A DNA stretch of 64,000 nucleotides from Corynebacterium aurimucosum (GCF_030408555.1 NZ_CP047048.1:2418001-2482000); one strand, 5' to 3'; shown: positions 24,546 to 34,106, counted from the first letter of the stretch. Notes: a model not told the origin generated them from the letters alone. Program-made: numbers and translations.

Positions 24546-27107
24546 TTAGGCGGTGCGGGCAGCTAGCTCCAGGCGCTCGCCACCGTCGGCGACGTCAACG
24601 TGCACGGTATCGCCGTCCACGATGTCACCGGCCAGGAGCTTCTTGGCCAGCTGGTCACCGATGGCCTGCTGGATCAGGCGGCGCAACGGGCGGGCACCAT
24701 AGGCCGGGTCATAACCGCGCTCGGCCAACCACAGCTTGGCCGCGTCGGAGACCTGCAGCGTCAGGCGGCGGCCGGACAGGCGCTCGGCCAAGCCCTTGAG
24801 CTGGATGTCCACGATGCCGGAGAGCAGATCCGAGGTCAGCGGCTCAAACATCACCACATCATCAAGACGGTTGATGAACTCCGGTTTGAAGCTGCGCTTG
24901 ACTGCCTCCATGACCTCCTCCTTGGTGCCGCCGGCACCCAGGTTCGAGGTCAGGATGATGACCGTGTTGCGGAAGTCCACGGTGCGGCCCTGGCCATCGG
25001 TCAGGCGGCCTTCATCGAGCACCTGGAGCAGCACGTCGAAGACATCCGGGTGGGCCTTCTCGACTTCGTCGAAAAGCACCAGCGTGTACGGACGGCGACG
25101 CACCGCCTCCGTGAGCTGGCCACCGGCGTCATAGCCCACGTATCCCGGAGGGGCACCGACGAGGCGAGCGACGGAGTGTTTCTCACCGAACTCGGACATA
25201 TCGATGCGAACCATGGCGGATTCATCGTCAAAGAGGAAGTCCGCCAAAGCCTTCGCCAGCTCCGTCTTACCCACGCCCGTCGGGCCGAGGAAGAGGAAGG
25301 AGCCGGTTGGGCGGTTCGGGTCAGCCACACCGGCGCGGGCGCGGCGCACAGCGTCGGAGACCGCGGTGACGGCCTCCTTCTGGCCCACCACGCGCTGCCC
25401 CAGCACGGACTCCATGTTGAGCAGCTTCTCGGTCTCTCCCTGCAGCATCTTGCCGGCTGGGATGCCGGTCCAAGCGGAGACAACCTCCGCGATGGTATCC
25501 GGAGTGACCTCCTCGCTGAGCATGGTGTTGTGCTGCTGCTGAGCCTTCTCCTCGGCGGCAGCCAGGTCCTTCTCCAGCGGCGGCATCTTGCCGTAGTTGA
25601 TCTCGGAGGCCAGTGCTAGGTCACCATCGCGCTCCGCAATCTCTGCCTGGCGGCGCAGGTCCTCCAGTTGTTCCTTGATGGTCTGCACATCATCGATGGC
25701 CTTCTTCTCATTGGCCCAGCGGGCCTTGAGTTCACCGAGCTTCTCGCGCTCATCAGCCAGCTCCTGCTGAAGGGCAGTCAAGCGGTCCTTCGAGGCGGCG
25801 TCCGATTCCTTCTTCAGAGCCAACTCCTCAATCTCGAGGCGGCGCACGATGCGCTCCAGCTCATCAATCTCCTGCGGGGAGGAGTCAATCTCCATGCGCA
25901 GGCGAGAGCCTGCCTCATCGACCAAGTCGATGGCCTTATCCGGCAGGAAGCGGTTGGTGATGTAACGGTGCGAGAGCTCAGCGGCAGAGACCAAGGCCGA
26001 GTCCTGGATACGCACACCGTGGTGCACCTCGTAGCGCTCCTTGAGGCCACGGAGGATACCGATGGTGTCCTCCACGGAGGGCTCAGCGGCGTAGACCTGC
26101 TGGAAGCGGCGCTCCAGGGCGGCGTCCTTCTCGATGTACTTGCGGTATTCATCGAGGGTGGTAGCACCGACCAGGCGGAGCTCGCCGCGGGCCAGCATGG
26201 GCTTAATCATGTTGCCGGCATCCATGGAACCTTCACCGGTGGCGCCAGCGCCGACGATGGTGTGCAGCTCATCGATGAAGGTGATGATCTGTCCATCGGA
26301 AGCCTTAATCTCATCGAGCACGGCCTTGAGGCGCTCCTCGAACTCGCCGCGGTACTTCGCGCCGGCGACCATGGAACCGAGATCCAGGCTCAGCAGCGTC
26401 TTGCCCTTGAGGGATTCCGGTACGTCACCCGCCACGATGCGGCGGGCCAAGCCCTCCACGATGGCGGTCTTACCCACGCCGGGCTCACCGATGAGCACCG
26501 GGTTATTCTTCGTGCGGCGGCTAAGAACCTGGACCACGCGGCGGATCTCCTGATCGCGGCCGATTACCGGGTCAATCTTGCCCTCGCGGGCACGGGCGGT
26601 GAGGTCCGTGGCGTACTTCTCCAGAGCCTGGAACTGCTCCTCGGGGTTCTCCGAGGTCACCCTGGCTGCACCACGCACGGAGGGGAAAGCGCCCTTGAGC
26701 GCGTCGTAAGTGGCACCCCGGGAGGTCAGCAGCTCCGCGGCATCCGTCTTCGAGCCCGCAATAGCTGCAAGCAAAACCTCGGTGGAGACGTACTCATCAC
26801 CAAGCTCGCCGGCCAGCTCCTGGGCGCGGGTGAGGACGTTGAGGGCGTCGCGGTTAAAGTTCGGGTTCGCCATGTTGGCACCCTCGGCCTTGGGGAGGGC
26901 GTCGATAAGCTGGCGCGCCTCCTTCAGCACCGTATCTGGGTCCACGCCGGTGGCCTTGAGCACCGGGGCGGCAATGCCGTCCTGCTGCTCGAGGATGGCT
27001 GCTAAGAGGTGTGCCGGGCGGATGTCCGGGTTACCGTTGGCGGAGGCCGTCTGCAGTGCTTGCTGCAGGGCCTCCTGAGTTTTAGTGGTGGGGTTAAAAG
27101 AACTCAT
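24546..27107 (-). CDS. clpB: ATP-dependent chaperone ClpB
   Basis: 853 residues, the normal length for a disaggregase that works with DnaK to rescue aggregated proteins. It has the N-terminal Clp repeat domain (1-145), AAA+ module 1 with Walker [10 protein letters not shown] (about 208) and Walker [15 protein letters not shown], a middle coiled-coil (about 400-520), and AAA+ module 2 with Walker [15 protein letters not shown] (about 608) and [14 protein letters not shown]. The start ATG follows GGAGAAACACAACA. Upstream lie two HspR operators and a SigH-like promoter (27184-27269), so it belongs to the HspR/SigH heat-shock regulon with the dnaK operon of this window. Confidence 0.97.
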   Translation of the reverse strand: MSSFNPTTKTQEALQQALQTASANGNPDIRPAHLLAAILEQQDGIAAPVLKATGVDPDTVLKEARQLIDALPKAEGANMANPNFNRDALNVLTRAQELAGELGDEYVSTEVLLAAIAGSKTDAAELLTSRGATYDALKGAFPSVRGAARVTSENPEEQFQALEKYATDLTARAREGKIDPVIGRDQEIRRVVQVLSRRTKNNPVLIGEPGVGKTAIVEGLARRIVAGDVPESLKGKTLLSLDLGSMVAGAKYRGEFEERLKAVLDEIKASDGQIITFIDELHTIVGAGATGEGSMDAGNMIKPMLARGELRLVGATTLDEYRKYIEKDAALERRFQQVYAAEPSVEDTIGILRGLKERYEVHHGVRIQDSALVSAAELSHRYITNRFLPDKAIDLVDEAGSRLRMEIDSSPQEIDELERIVRRLEIEELALKKESDAASKDRLTALQQELADEREKLGELKARWANEKKAIDDVQTIKEQLEDLRRQAEIAERDGDLALASEINYGKMPPLEKDLAAAEEKAQQQHNTMLSEEVTPDTIAEVVSAWTGIPAGKMLQGETEKLLNMESVLGQRVVGQKEAVTAVSDAVRRARAGVADPNRPTGSFLFLGPTGVGKTELAKALADFLFDDESAMVRIDMSEFGEKHSVARLVGAPPGYVGYDAGGQLTEAVRRRPYTLVLFDEVEKAHPDVFDVLLQVLDEGRLTDGQGRTVDFRNTVIILTSNLGAGGTKEEVMEAVKRSFKPEFINRLDDVVMFEPLTSDLLSGIVDIQLKGLAERLSGRRLTLQVSDAAKLWLAERGYDPAYGARPLRRLIQQAIGDQLAKKLLAGDIVDGDTVHVDVADGGERLELAARTA

Positions 27108-27183
27108 TGTTGTGTTTCTCCGTTTCTACTATTTATCCAAACCTCCCTGCGGCTACAGCAGGGAAGGTAGCTTCACTGTCTAT

Positions 27184-27209
27184 AACGCTACAGAACTTGA
27201 GTCTGTTCC
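27184..27209 (-). promoter_or_regulatory. SigH-type promoter of clpB
   Basis: On the minus strand GGAA (27206-27209), 19 bases and GTT (27184-27186) fit the stress sigma factor SigH consensus. The -35 element lies inside the HAIR operator at 27196-27216, so HspR binding should block it. Confidence 0.65.
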
Positions 27210-27216
27210 ACTCAAC
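27196..27216. promoter_or_regulatory. HspR operator (HAIR) 1 of clpB
   Basis: CTTGAGT-7-ACTCAAC matches the HAIR consensus CTTGAGT-N7-ACTCAAG at 13 of 14 positions. It overlaps the SigH-like promoter. Confidence 0.85.
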
Positions 27217-27248
27217 TAGAAGTTTTTAAACCAACCACCCCCGACCGG

Positions 27249-27269
27249 GTTGATAGGGCTTCACTCAAC
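27249..27269. promoter_or_regulatory. HspR operator (HAIR) 2 of clpB
   Basis: GTTGATA-7-ACTCAAC is a second, weaker HAIR, 53 bp further upstream of the first. The repressor could bind both cooperatively. Confidence 0.65.
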
Positions 27270-27304
27270 TTTTTCTTCTGCCCGCTTGGCAGGCCATAGG
27301 CATA

Positions 27305-27351
27305 AGAAAACCAGCCCCACCGCCCTGCTGGGTGCAACGGTGCGGAGGGGC
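27305..27351 (-). terminator. Terminator of the double-TetR gene
   Basis: GCCCCACCGC (27314-27323) and GCGGAGGGGC (27342-27351) pair with one mismatch; the minus strand then reads TGGTTTTCTTATG. It lies 16 bases after the stop codon and insulates clpB control from the gene upstream. Confidence 0.75.
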
Positions 27352-27366
27352 CGGTGCCTTAAATGC

Positions 27367-28770
27367 TTAAGCCGACTGAGAGGCTTGTGGTTGCTCCTCT
27401 GGAAGGTCGTAGGAAAAGGAAGCGAGAACCACGGCCGTGACAAAGCAATAGAGGGACCACTTCTGTTCGAGGTCGATATCTCGAAACTCACCCATCGACG
27501 CCAGGTGGCACATGCCGTCAGCGCCAGCCCACAGGGTGAGGTTCTTGATGTAGACCAAGCGGTCCTCCGGCGCATAGCCGGCCTCTCGCAGCGCCTCACG
27601 GGCAAACCGCATCAGCAGCGCGAAGGACTCACCCATCTGGGTTTGCTCCTCACCGTCCTCACTCAACGGCACCACGGAGCCGGAGGCAGCAGCAATGCAG
27701 GCGCTATAGCGTTCGGGGAAGGTCACCGCATAGTGGAAATAGGCCACCGCAACGCACAGGAGCTTGTCGACGGCCGATGCACCCTCCGGCAGCCGCTCCA
27801 GCAGGTAGAGACTGTGGGCTTCAAGCTCGCGGTCGGTTTCCCACTCAACGGATTCACGCAACACGAAGTCATTGTCCACCAGCGAAGCAACGAAAACATC
27901 GGAGACACCGAAATACTCGGCCACGTTCTCAATGGTCACGCACTGCAGCCCTTCCCGCGCTGCCAGCTGGATGGCACGTTCCTTAACAGCCATGCGTGCC
28001 CGCTCTGTGGAAAGTTCCTGCACGTCCTCAATCGCAGAGATGTCCAACGAAATATCGCGGTCCGGAACAAACCCGGCGAGCAACGCGCGGTACTCCTGCA
28101 TCGGGCTACGCACATCCGGAATCTCCAAGAACTCCGCAGCCTTGAACAGGGTTCCAATGAGTGCTTTACATACCTCACGGAGGTTAAAGCGTCGCACCAC
28201 CGAGTGCTGGTGCCGCAGCACACCCAAAACACTCAGGTGCGCCATACCGTGGACGGTAGCCAAGGTGGCCGCGCTCAGCCGCGCCACCGTTTGAAAGCAC
28301 ACATCGCTTCCTACCTTAAGCTTCTCCTCGGCCGCGATGAGCGAGATGTTTTCATAGATCAGGTCCAAGGTGCGATTGTGGGATAAGTTTCCCTGCAAAA
28401 GAGCACGCCATTCATCCTCGGAGACATAGGCCTTCTTCTCAAAGAGGTAGCGGAACAGCTCCGGCTCACGTTCGGCGTACTCGTAGTAGGCCTCAGTAAA
28501 AGTGGTCAGCTTAGTAAAAAGATCGGCGTAACCAAGAGCAGCGTCGAGCGTTTCCTCGAGGAACTTAACTTTCCGGTCAGTTACGTAATCAGGAAGCGCG
28601 TGCACGATTGCCTCGCGATCAGGAAATTCCGCGCGTACCTCAGCGACGGGAAGCTCCGCCAGCTTGGCCACGGATTCCATGGTAATAGCCTCATCGCCCT
28701 CGGCTGCTCCGATATGAAGCGCAGACTCGAGGATGACCTCACGAGGTGAGCCTTCATAAAGAATATGCAT
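27367..28770 (-). CDS. Regulator with two tandem TetR-type domains
   Basis: About 467 residues, roughly twice the size of a TetR repressor. The first N-terminal helix-turn-helix is EAITMESVAKLAELPVAEVR (about 25-45), followed by an all-helical ligand-type domain. A second copy begins near residue 245 (ERARMAVKERAIQLAAREG) with helix-turn-helix TIENVAEYFGVSDVFVASLV, and again a helical domain with AYFHYAVTFPERYSACIA. The ATG at 28770 has AGGA six bases before it; upstream in-frame codons to 28860 look spurious. A fused pseudo-dimer could recognise an asymmetric operator. The divergent or neighbouring target is unknown; GltS-type symporter gene lies upstream on the same strand. Confidence 0.72.
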   Translation of the reverse strand: MHILYEGSPREVILESALHIGAAEGDEAITMESVAKLAELPVAEVRAEFPDREAIVHALPDYVTDRKVKFLEETLDAALGYADLFTKLTTFTEAYYEYAEREPELFRYLFEKKAYVSEDEWRALLQGNLSHNRTLDLIYENISLIAAEEKLKVGSDVCFQTVARLSAATLATVHGMAHLSVLGVLRHQHSVVRRFNLREVCKALIGTLFKAAEFLEIPDVRSPMQEYRALLAGFVPDRDISLDISAIEDVQELSTERARMAVKERAIQLAAREGLQCVTIENVAEYFGVSDVFVASLVDNDFVLRESVEWETDRELEAHSLYLLERLPEGASAVDKLLCVAVAYFHYAVTFPERYSACIAAASGSVVPLSEDGEEQTQMGESFALLMRFAREALREAGYAPEDRLVYIKNLTLWAGADGMCHLASMGEFRDIDLEQKWSLYCFVTAVVLASFSYDLPEEQPQASQSA

Positions 28771-28927
28771 ATGGATTCCTAAGATTGCGCTGCCGACGAA
28801 AGAATAAAAAGAAAGAATGGGAGAGCGCCACGCTAACAACTTCCTGAATTTTATCCCCATTCTTGGTTAAAGAGCAATGTGTTTACTAGGCACTGACTCC
28901 CGTAATGCGGGCCACCCTGTGAACGAA

Positions 28928-28957
28928 GAAACCCCCAGGCCACGGCCTGGGGGTTTC
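28928..28957 (-). terminator. Strong terminator of the GltS-type gene
   Basis: GAAACCCCCAGGCC (28928-28941) and GGCCTGGGGGTTTC (28944-28957) form a 14-base perfect stem; the minus strand continues TTCGTTC. It lies about 20 bases after the stop codon. Confidence 0.9.
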
Positions 28958-28976
28958 ACGCGGGAAAGGTCAGCGT

Positions 28977-30347
28977 CTACTTCTCTGAGCCGACGTGTCC
29001 GATGCCTTCCTTGAAGATGGTGCCGCGCGGCGGCATCATTCCCGTGAACTTGAAGACGAGGTAGATAACCACCGCGATGCCCAGGGAGATCCAGCCGAAG
29101 CCAGCGGTGAAGCCGTACATGACGGCCAGCGGCGCGATGATGGTCCAAGAAATCTCAAAGGGTCCGAAGCCAATGTAGGCCATGCCGTACTCCGACAGGG
29201 TGCCGGACTTGAGCTTCGGATCGACGATCTTGAGGATCGCAATACCGGTGGCCACGGTAGCCGTCGCCCAGCCCCAGCCAAAGATGCCGCGCTCAATCCA
29301 GCGCTCGCCGAAGAACTCGGCAGGGAACCACATGAGGAAGAAGATGCAGTAGATGGTACCCAGGACAAAGAGCAGGAGAAGAGCCTGCCAGTAGGCCGCG
29401 ACGGCAGCCGGCACGATGGCCGCCACACCGAAGGCAATGAGGTAGTCGGTGGCCGCACCGGACACCGAGCTCACCGTGTCCTTGTCCAGGTAATCCTTGG
29501 CGCCCACCATGTTCATCACCGCACGGAAGAGCAGACCCACGACCATAGACATAGCGAACAGCGGGATGGACACGTTCTCCCACACAGAGGAGATTCCCTT
29601 GTTGATGCCATAAGCGGTCATCACGGTCAAAGCGATAAAGCCAACGTGCAGGGTGATGGGCTCGATGGCAGAGGGGTTCGTCGTGGCACGGCCCAGGGAA
29701 GGACGATCCTCCAGGCGCGAGATGTAGCCGCGGCGCAGTTCCTCCGGAAGCTGCTTCGGCACATGCGAAACCTTGCCCTTACGGATGCCCCAGTTACCGG
29801 CGACGATACCGCCAATGATGGCGGCCAGCGTACCCACGGTGGCGGAGGTAAAGCCCAAGGAGGACGCCGCCTCAGCACCCACACCTTCCAAGGCACTGCC
29901 GACAGCCGCCGCGGTACCGAAGCCACCCGTGAAGCCAACGGGCAGCATCATGCCGAACCAGTCCGGGGTATCAAAGGTTGGCTTGAACAGGAGAAGACCC
30001 AAAACGATGAACAGGCCCCACTGGCCGGTGAACATCATGGTGGAATAGCCCCACATGTTGCGGGCGCCTTTGCCCATATTGCCGCCCATCTCCATGGAGA
30101 AGGCCATGGAGGCGAAGACCACAGCGATGAGCAGTGAGGTGTAATCGCCGAGGTTGTCGGAGAAACCGATCCAACCCAAGACATTAGGGCCTAAGAGCAA
30201 GCCGAGTAGGCCTGCCGTGATGGGGGCAGGCAAGAGCAAGTCCTGGAACACGAACTTGATCTGGTGGCGCAGAACGTTGCCGATAACCATGAGCAAAGAA
30301 ATCCAGCCCACGTCGGTCATGATTGTGAACGCAGAGAATTCTTCCAT
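28977..30347 (-). CDS. Sodium/glutamate symporter family (GltS-like) permease
   Basis: About 456 residues with some 11-12 hydrophobic segments. It shows two inverted half-repeats, each with Gly-rich re-entrant loops (PAPITAGLLGLLLGP; VGFTGGFGTAAAVGSALE; SGAATDYLIAFGVAAIVPAA), a pattern of the ESS glutamate:sodium symporters. It likely imports glutamate or a similar anion. Start at 30347 (MEEFSAFTIM) because GGAAG lies seven bases before it; the upstream ATG at 30365 lacks a good site. A strong terminator follows. Substrate assignment is by family only, and homologues with other organic anion substrates exist. Confidence 0.78.
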   Translation of the reverse strand: MEEFSAFTIMTDVGWISLLMVIGNVLRHQIKFVFQDLLLPAPITAGLLGLLLGPNVLGWIGFSDNLGDYTSLLIAVVFASMAFSMEMGGNMGKGARNMWGYSTMMFTGQWGLFIVLGLLLFKPTFDTPDWFGMMLPVGFTGGFGTAAAVGSALEGVGAEAASSLGFTSATVGTLAAIIGGIVAGNWGIRKGKVSHVPKQLPEELRRGYISRLEDRPSLGRATTNPSAIEPITLHVGFIALTVMTAYGINKGISSVWENVSIPLFAMSMVVGLLFRAVMNMVGAKDYLDKDTVSSVSGAATDYLIAFGVAAIVPAAVAAYWQALLLLFVLGTIYCIFFLMWFPAEFFGERWIERGIFGWGWATATVATGIAILKIVDPKLKSGTLSEYGMAYIGFGPFEISWTIIAPLAVMYGFTAGFGWISLGIAVVIYLVFKFTGMMPPRGTIFKEGIGHVGSEK

Positions 30348-30515
30348 GCGAAAACTTCCTTCCATGCCGCACTCGGCGGCGTCCTTGAGACGAGACTCAC
30401 CCTCTTTCGGGAAATGAACCGTTGATTACACTATAACCCCCTTCCCGCTTTTCCACCCCTGGCATATAACCCGAGGGTGATGTGGCTCTACCCCCAAGGG
30501 CTAGGATGGGCGGGC

Positions 30516-31715
30516 ATGAGGGAACTGGGTGAGCACCTACGCAAGCACGCGGAAGACTATCGCGACGCAGTACACGGGCACTTTTTCGCCACCGTGGCCG
30601 AGTCCCGCCAGGTCTTTGCTCTGTCGATGAAAGACACGCACCCCTCCATGGCCCCGGCGCTGGCGTGGGTGCTGGAGAATGTGGAGGGCGATGAGGTACA
30701 GGGGGACGTGGCCCAGCGCCTGGTACGCATGGGCCGTGATCATCGCCGCCTCGGTTTCCCGCCTGAGGTCTATCCGAAATTTGAGGCATCACTTGTTCAC
30801 GGGCTGGGGGTTCTGGGGCTCACGCCGTACCAGCATGACGTCGCCACGCGCACCATTTCCCAGGTGTGCTCCATCATGCGTACCGCCGCACAGGAGGCGG
30901 ATGTCGCCGGTCTTCCTCCCGCTCATAGCGCCCAGGTGGTGGCGGTGGAAAAGCCCAACCGGAACACCGCTGTGGTCCGGTTGGAGTCCGGTATGGCGCT
31001 GGACTACCGCGCGGGCCAGCACGTGCCGGTGACCTCGCAGCTCACGCCGGGAACCTGGCGTCCGTTGACCCCGGCTGCGCCTGCTGGCGATTCCGGGCAA
31101 CTGATATTCCACCTCGCGCTGGCCGGTGAAGCTTCCTCCATGCTGGCAAAGGCGCAGCCGGGTGATTGGTGGACGTTGGGCATGCCCGCCGGTGAGCCGC
31201 CGCAACTCGATTCCGGAACCACCCTCATTTCCTTCGGCACCGGGTGGGCGGGCGCCCGGGCGCTGCTTCTCGACGCCCTGGAGAACACCCTCCCCTCCGG
31301 TCTCCAGGTCTATGCCGTAGCACCTTCGCCGGGCGAGCACTATGACACGGAATTTCAGGCTAACCTGCAGGCCTTGGTTCCGGAGCTGAAGCTGCGCCAC
31401 ATCGTGCGGGAGGGACAGGACCCGTGGTTGCTGGGGGCGCAGCCGGCTGCCCACGGGTTTAAGCCTGTGGTGGCCAAGGAACCGATAGAACCGGTGCTCG
31501 CTGAAGGGACTGACCGCCGCTTTGTACTCATCGGTCCGGCCGACCGCGTGGAACTAGCGCGTGCGGCCTTGCTCGCGGGTGGCGTCGCGGAGGAGGCTAT
31601 CACCATGGATAGCTGGCAGCGTGGCCACGAGTGGGCGGCCTCCGCCGCGGAGCTCGACGGCTGGGGCGATGACTGGGAGGCTTGGGCGGCATGGAAGAAA
31701 TCCCAATGGGCCTAA
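30516..31715 (+). CDS. Globin-like/flavin reductase fusion (flavohemoprotein-related)
   Basis: About 399 residues. The N-terminal 130 residues match a bacterial globin: a Tyr at the B10 position in AEDYRDAVHGHFF, CD1 Phe in QVFALSM, and a proximal His candidate in GRDHRRLGFPPEVYPKFEASL. The C-terminal half (VVAVEKPNRNTAVVRLESG ... YRAGQHVPVTSQLTPGTWRPL) follows flavohemoprotein reductases, but the FAD signature RxYSL is RPLTP and the NAD-binding segment reads LISFGTGWAGARALL, so cofactor binding may be altered. Full members detoxify nitric oxide. I start at the ATG at 30516; the 30477 ATG adds 13 unlikely residues. Convergent with the hydrolase gene. Confidence 0.75.
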   Translation: MRELGEHLRKHAEDYRDAVHGHFFATVAESRQVFALSMKDTHPSMAPALAWVLENVEGDEVQGDVAQRLVRMGRDHRRLGFPPEVYPKFEASLVHGLGVLGLTPYQHDVATRTISQVCSIMRTAAQEADVAGLPPAHSAQVVAVEKPNRNTAVVRLESGMALDYRAGQHVPVTSQLTPGTWRPLTPAAPAGDSGQLIFHLALAGEASSMLAKAQPGDWWTLGMPAGEPPQLDSGTTLISFGTGWAGARALLLDALENTLPSGLQVYAVAPSPGEHYDTEFQANLQALVPELKLRHIVREGQDPWLLGAQPAAHGFKPVVAKEPIEPVLAEGTDRRFVLIGPADRVELARAALLAGGVAEEAITMDSWQRGHEWAASAAELDGWGDDWEAWAAWKKSQWA

Positions 31716-31726
31716 GCGCTATGAGC

Positions 31727-31802
31727 GCCTAGGCGTACAAACGGAGCTTAGGCGTGCAATCGGAGCCTAGGCGTGCAATCGGGGCTTAGGCGTCTAGGAC
31801 GG
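31727..31802. repeat. Four 19-bp tandem repeats
   Basis: GCCTAGGCGTACAAACGGA, GCTTAGGCGTGCAATCGGA, GCCTAGGCGTGCAATCGGG and a degenerate fourth copy (31784-31802) follow head to tail with an exact 19-bp period. The array fills the gap between two convergent genes and runs into the last codons of the hydrolase gene. Confidence 0.85.
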
Positions 31803-32595
31803 GGAGGGATTCGCGGACCTTCGCCACGGAGTCTGGCTCCACCTCGCCGTAGAGGATTTCCGGCTCATAGCTGGCTTCGGCAAGACGTGTGCCATCCGGC
31901 GCCACGAGGACGGAGTGCCCAATGCCGGTGGGGCCGGAAGTCTGCCCCGCCTTCGCCTCCCCACCGGGGCGGGCCTGGCCTGCGGCCAGAATATAAGCCG
32001 TGGAATCAAGCGCGCGCGCCGCGCTGAGCAGGCGCCATTGCTCCAGCTTGCCCGGGCCATCTGCCCAGCTGGTGGGCACGACGATGAGCTGAGCACCCTG
32101 GCGGGCGAGCTCCTTGAATTGTTCAGGGAAGCGGATGTCATAGCAGGTGGCGACACCCACGGTGAGGTCACCGGCATCGAAGGCAACGAGTGACTCGCCC
32201 GGCCGGACGGTATCGGATTCCTTGTACTTGAAAGCATCGTAAGTGTGGATTTTTTCGTAGCCGCCGAGAACACCAGGCCCGGCGATGAGCGCAACGTTGG
32301 CCACACGATTAATGGTCTTCTCCCCACGCTGGACGGTATCCGCTGGGGCAAACATTCCCAGCACCACATACACGCCGAGTTCTTCTGCCAGCGCGCGCAC
32401 GGCAGTGGCGGTGGGGCCATCAAGCCCTTCTGCGTGTGTATCGAGGCGCCCGGAGTCGAAGCTCTGGGTGGTAGCTTCCGGCAGGACGATGAGCTGCGCG
32501 CCGTTGGCCGCGGCTTCCCGGATCTTGTCGAGCGCTACTACGAGGTTCTCCTCGACGTTTCCGGTACTGGTCAATTGAACTGCTGCTACCTTCAT
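31786..32595 (-). CDS. Carbon-nitrogen hydrolase (nitrilase superfamily)
   Basis: About 269 residues with the full catalytic triad of the nitrilase superfamily: Glu in VLPEATTQ (about residue 42), Lys in YEKIHTYD (about 117) and Cys in VATCYDIRFPEQF (about 150). It hydrolyses a C-N bond in an amide such as an omega-amide or deaminated glutathione; the substrate is not evident. The ATG at 32595 (MKVAAVQLTS) gives a standard N-terminus; the GTG at 32604 is an alternative three codons earlier. The 3' end overlaps a 19-bp tandem repeat. Single gene on the minus strand, divergent from the WXG-like pair. Confidence 0.88.
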   Translation of the reverse strand: MKVAAVQLTSTGNVEENLVVALDKIREAAANGAQLIVLPEATTQSFDSGRLDTHAEGLDGPTATAVRALAEELGVYVVLGMFAPADTVQRGEKTINRVANVALIAGPGVLGGYEKIHTYDAFKYKESDTVRPGESLVAFDAGDLTVGVATCYDIRFPEQFKELARQGAQLIVVPTSWADGPGKLEQWRLLSAARALDSTAYILAAGQARPGGEAKAGQTSGPTGIGHSVLVAPDGTRLAEASYEPEILYGEVEPDSVAKVRESLPVLDA

Positions 32596-32697
32596 GCGGC
32601 CCACGGTAGACGAGCCCGGACTAGTTATCCACAGATTTCGTGGATTCGCGGTTGCTGCTCTTTACGGCGATTGGACAGTTAGCGCAGTCTCGATGCT

Positions 32698-32958
32698 ATG
32701 AACCACCTCGACATCGACCATGCTGCCCTTCAGCAGATCCGTTCCCTCTTCGGGCACGTCTCGCCCGCCGCCACGCCTTCTTTGAAAGAGCCTCCCCGTA
32801 CGGCTCGCGCACTAGCTCTTCTCGGCGCGCGGTGGGAGGAGGTGCGAAGAGCCAGCGAAGGGGATCGACGGGCGCGCCTAGGAGAGCTGGAGCGCTTCGT
32901 GGGTGTGACCCAGAGTCTTGATGTAAACCTTTCCGCACGCCTGGAGGGAAGCGAATGA
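32698..32958 (+). CDS. Small helical protein paired with a WXG100-like hydrolase
   Basis: 86 residues, no signal peptide, rich in Arg, Leu and Glu, predicted helical over most of its length (HAALQQIRSLFGHV; ARWEEVRRASEGDRRARL; ELERFVGVTQSLDVNL). Its stop overlaps the next start by four bases (ATGA), so the two are co-translated. Size and context suggest an Esx-like or chaperone partner for the larger protein, but it has no WxG motif. No DNA-binding or enzymatic motif is seen. I give no name. Confidence 0.65.
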   Translation: MNHLDIDHAALQQIRSLFGHVSPAATPSLKEPPRTARALALLGARWEEVRRASEGDRRARLGELERFVGVTQSLDVNLSARLEGSE

Positions 32959-34106
32959 GCGCGGCGGAAGAACTACGCACGGAGGCTGACTGGATGGTAA
33001 ATTCTGCTTCTGAACTCGAACTTTATGTCACTGACTCACACCATCATTGGGCGGGCCTAGCGCTATCCGGAGCTGCTTCCGATGCCGCACGGCACGCATT
33101 GCAGCGCGCCACCGACACGCTATTAGAACCCGCGCAACAGATGCGCCTGGCCGCGCGGATCCTGAGCCTCTATGCGCCACTGCTGGAGAGAATTGAACAA
33201 CTGCGCTCACGCGCACTGCAGCTCGCTGCGATCCCTGTATTTGCCGAGCCCGCCAGCGTGGCGCTTGGGCAGTTAGATGCGTTGGCCGACGTCCTCGATT
33301 GGGCCTGCGCCCGCCAATTAAACGCCTTATGCACCCCGGAGATGGCCCAGCCACCGAGCCGCTTGGAGGATTTCAGCGACCTGACTCTCACTGAGCTGCA
33401 CCAGGTCCAGCTGACCATGGCTAGCGAGGAGGTTCGTTCCCTGGCCGCGGCTAACCCGGATATCACCGTGCTGGAGGCCGGCCCCGGGCGGTTGGTGGCA
33501 CTCGTGGACCCCGAAGGCATCGGGACCCACGCCGCCCAGGTAAGCACCTTTGTGGGTGGGGTAGGTTCTTCCGAGACAGCGAGCTGGCCCACCGCCGTGG
33601 AGCGCGCCCGCGCCATCGCGCGCGCCACCAATGGGCCCACGGTGGCGTGGATTGGTTATTCCGCCCCGGCCTCGCTGCCCCGCGCTGCACACGAGGACCC
33701 GGCGCGCCGCGGGGCTGCTGAGCTGGGCCGCTTCCAGCGCGCTTTGCGGCAGCGCTTTCCGCACGCGCAGCATATCCTCCTGGGCTACTCCTATGGCTCT
33801 GTGGTGGTGGGCAAGGCGGCGCAGCAAGACTATGTTGCGGATGACATCGTGCTCGTCGGCAGCCCGGGCGCTTCCGTGGCTAGTGCCTCGCAGCTGCACG
33901 GCCGGGTGTGGAGCGCGCGGAATACCGAGGACCCCATCGCGATTGCCACCGGACCGCGCGGCGGAATCCACGGCCCTGATCCCTCCTCCCCTGCTTTTGG
34001 CGCCGCCCCTCTGCCCGACGCGAACGGCCTGCCGGGGGATCATGGTTCCTATTGGAAAGACCCCGCATTTCTGCGGGGCCTGGGCATCATCGCGCAACGC
34101 TTTTAG
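32955..34106 (+). CDS. Alpha/beta hydrolase of the DUF1023 type with WXG100-like N-terminus
   Basis: 383 residues. The first about 140 residues are helical with a W-x-G turn ([11 protein letters not shown]) like WXG100/Esx domains of type VII substrates. From about 165 on an alpha/beta hydrolase of the DUF1023 kind follows: [13 protein letters not shown], the nucleophile elbow [16 protein letters not shown] (Ser near residue 278), the acid in [10 protein letters not shown], and the catalytic His in [12 protein letters not shown]. There is no classical signal peptide. Similar proteins in actinobacteria are predicted secreted hydrolases or toxins; a link with type VII export is inference. The last base pairs overlap the stop of the convergent ald gene. 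Confidence 0.75.
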   Translation: MSAAEELRTEADWMVNSASELELYVTDSHHHWAGLALSGAASDAARHALQRATDTLLEPAQQMRLAARILSLYAPLLERIEQLRSRALQLAAIPVFAEPASVALGQLDALADVLDWACARQLNALCTPEMAQPPSRLEDFSDLTLTELHQVQLTMASEEVRSLAAANPDITVLEAGPGRLVALVDPEGIGTHAAQVSTFVGGVGSSETASWPTAVERARAIARATNGPTVAWIGYSAPASLPRAAHEDPARRGAAELGRFQRALRQRFPHAQHILLGYSYGSVVVGKAAQQDYVADDIVLVGSPGASVASASQLHGRVWSARNTEDPIAIATGPRGGIHGPDPSSPAFGAAPLPDANGLPGDHGSYWKDPAFLRGLGIIAQRF

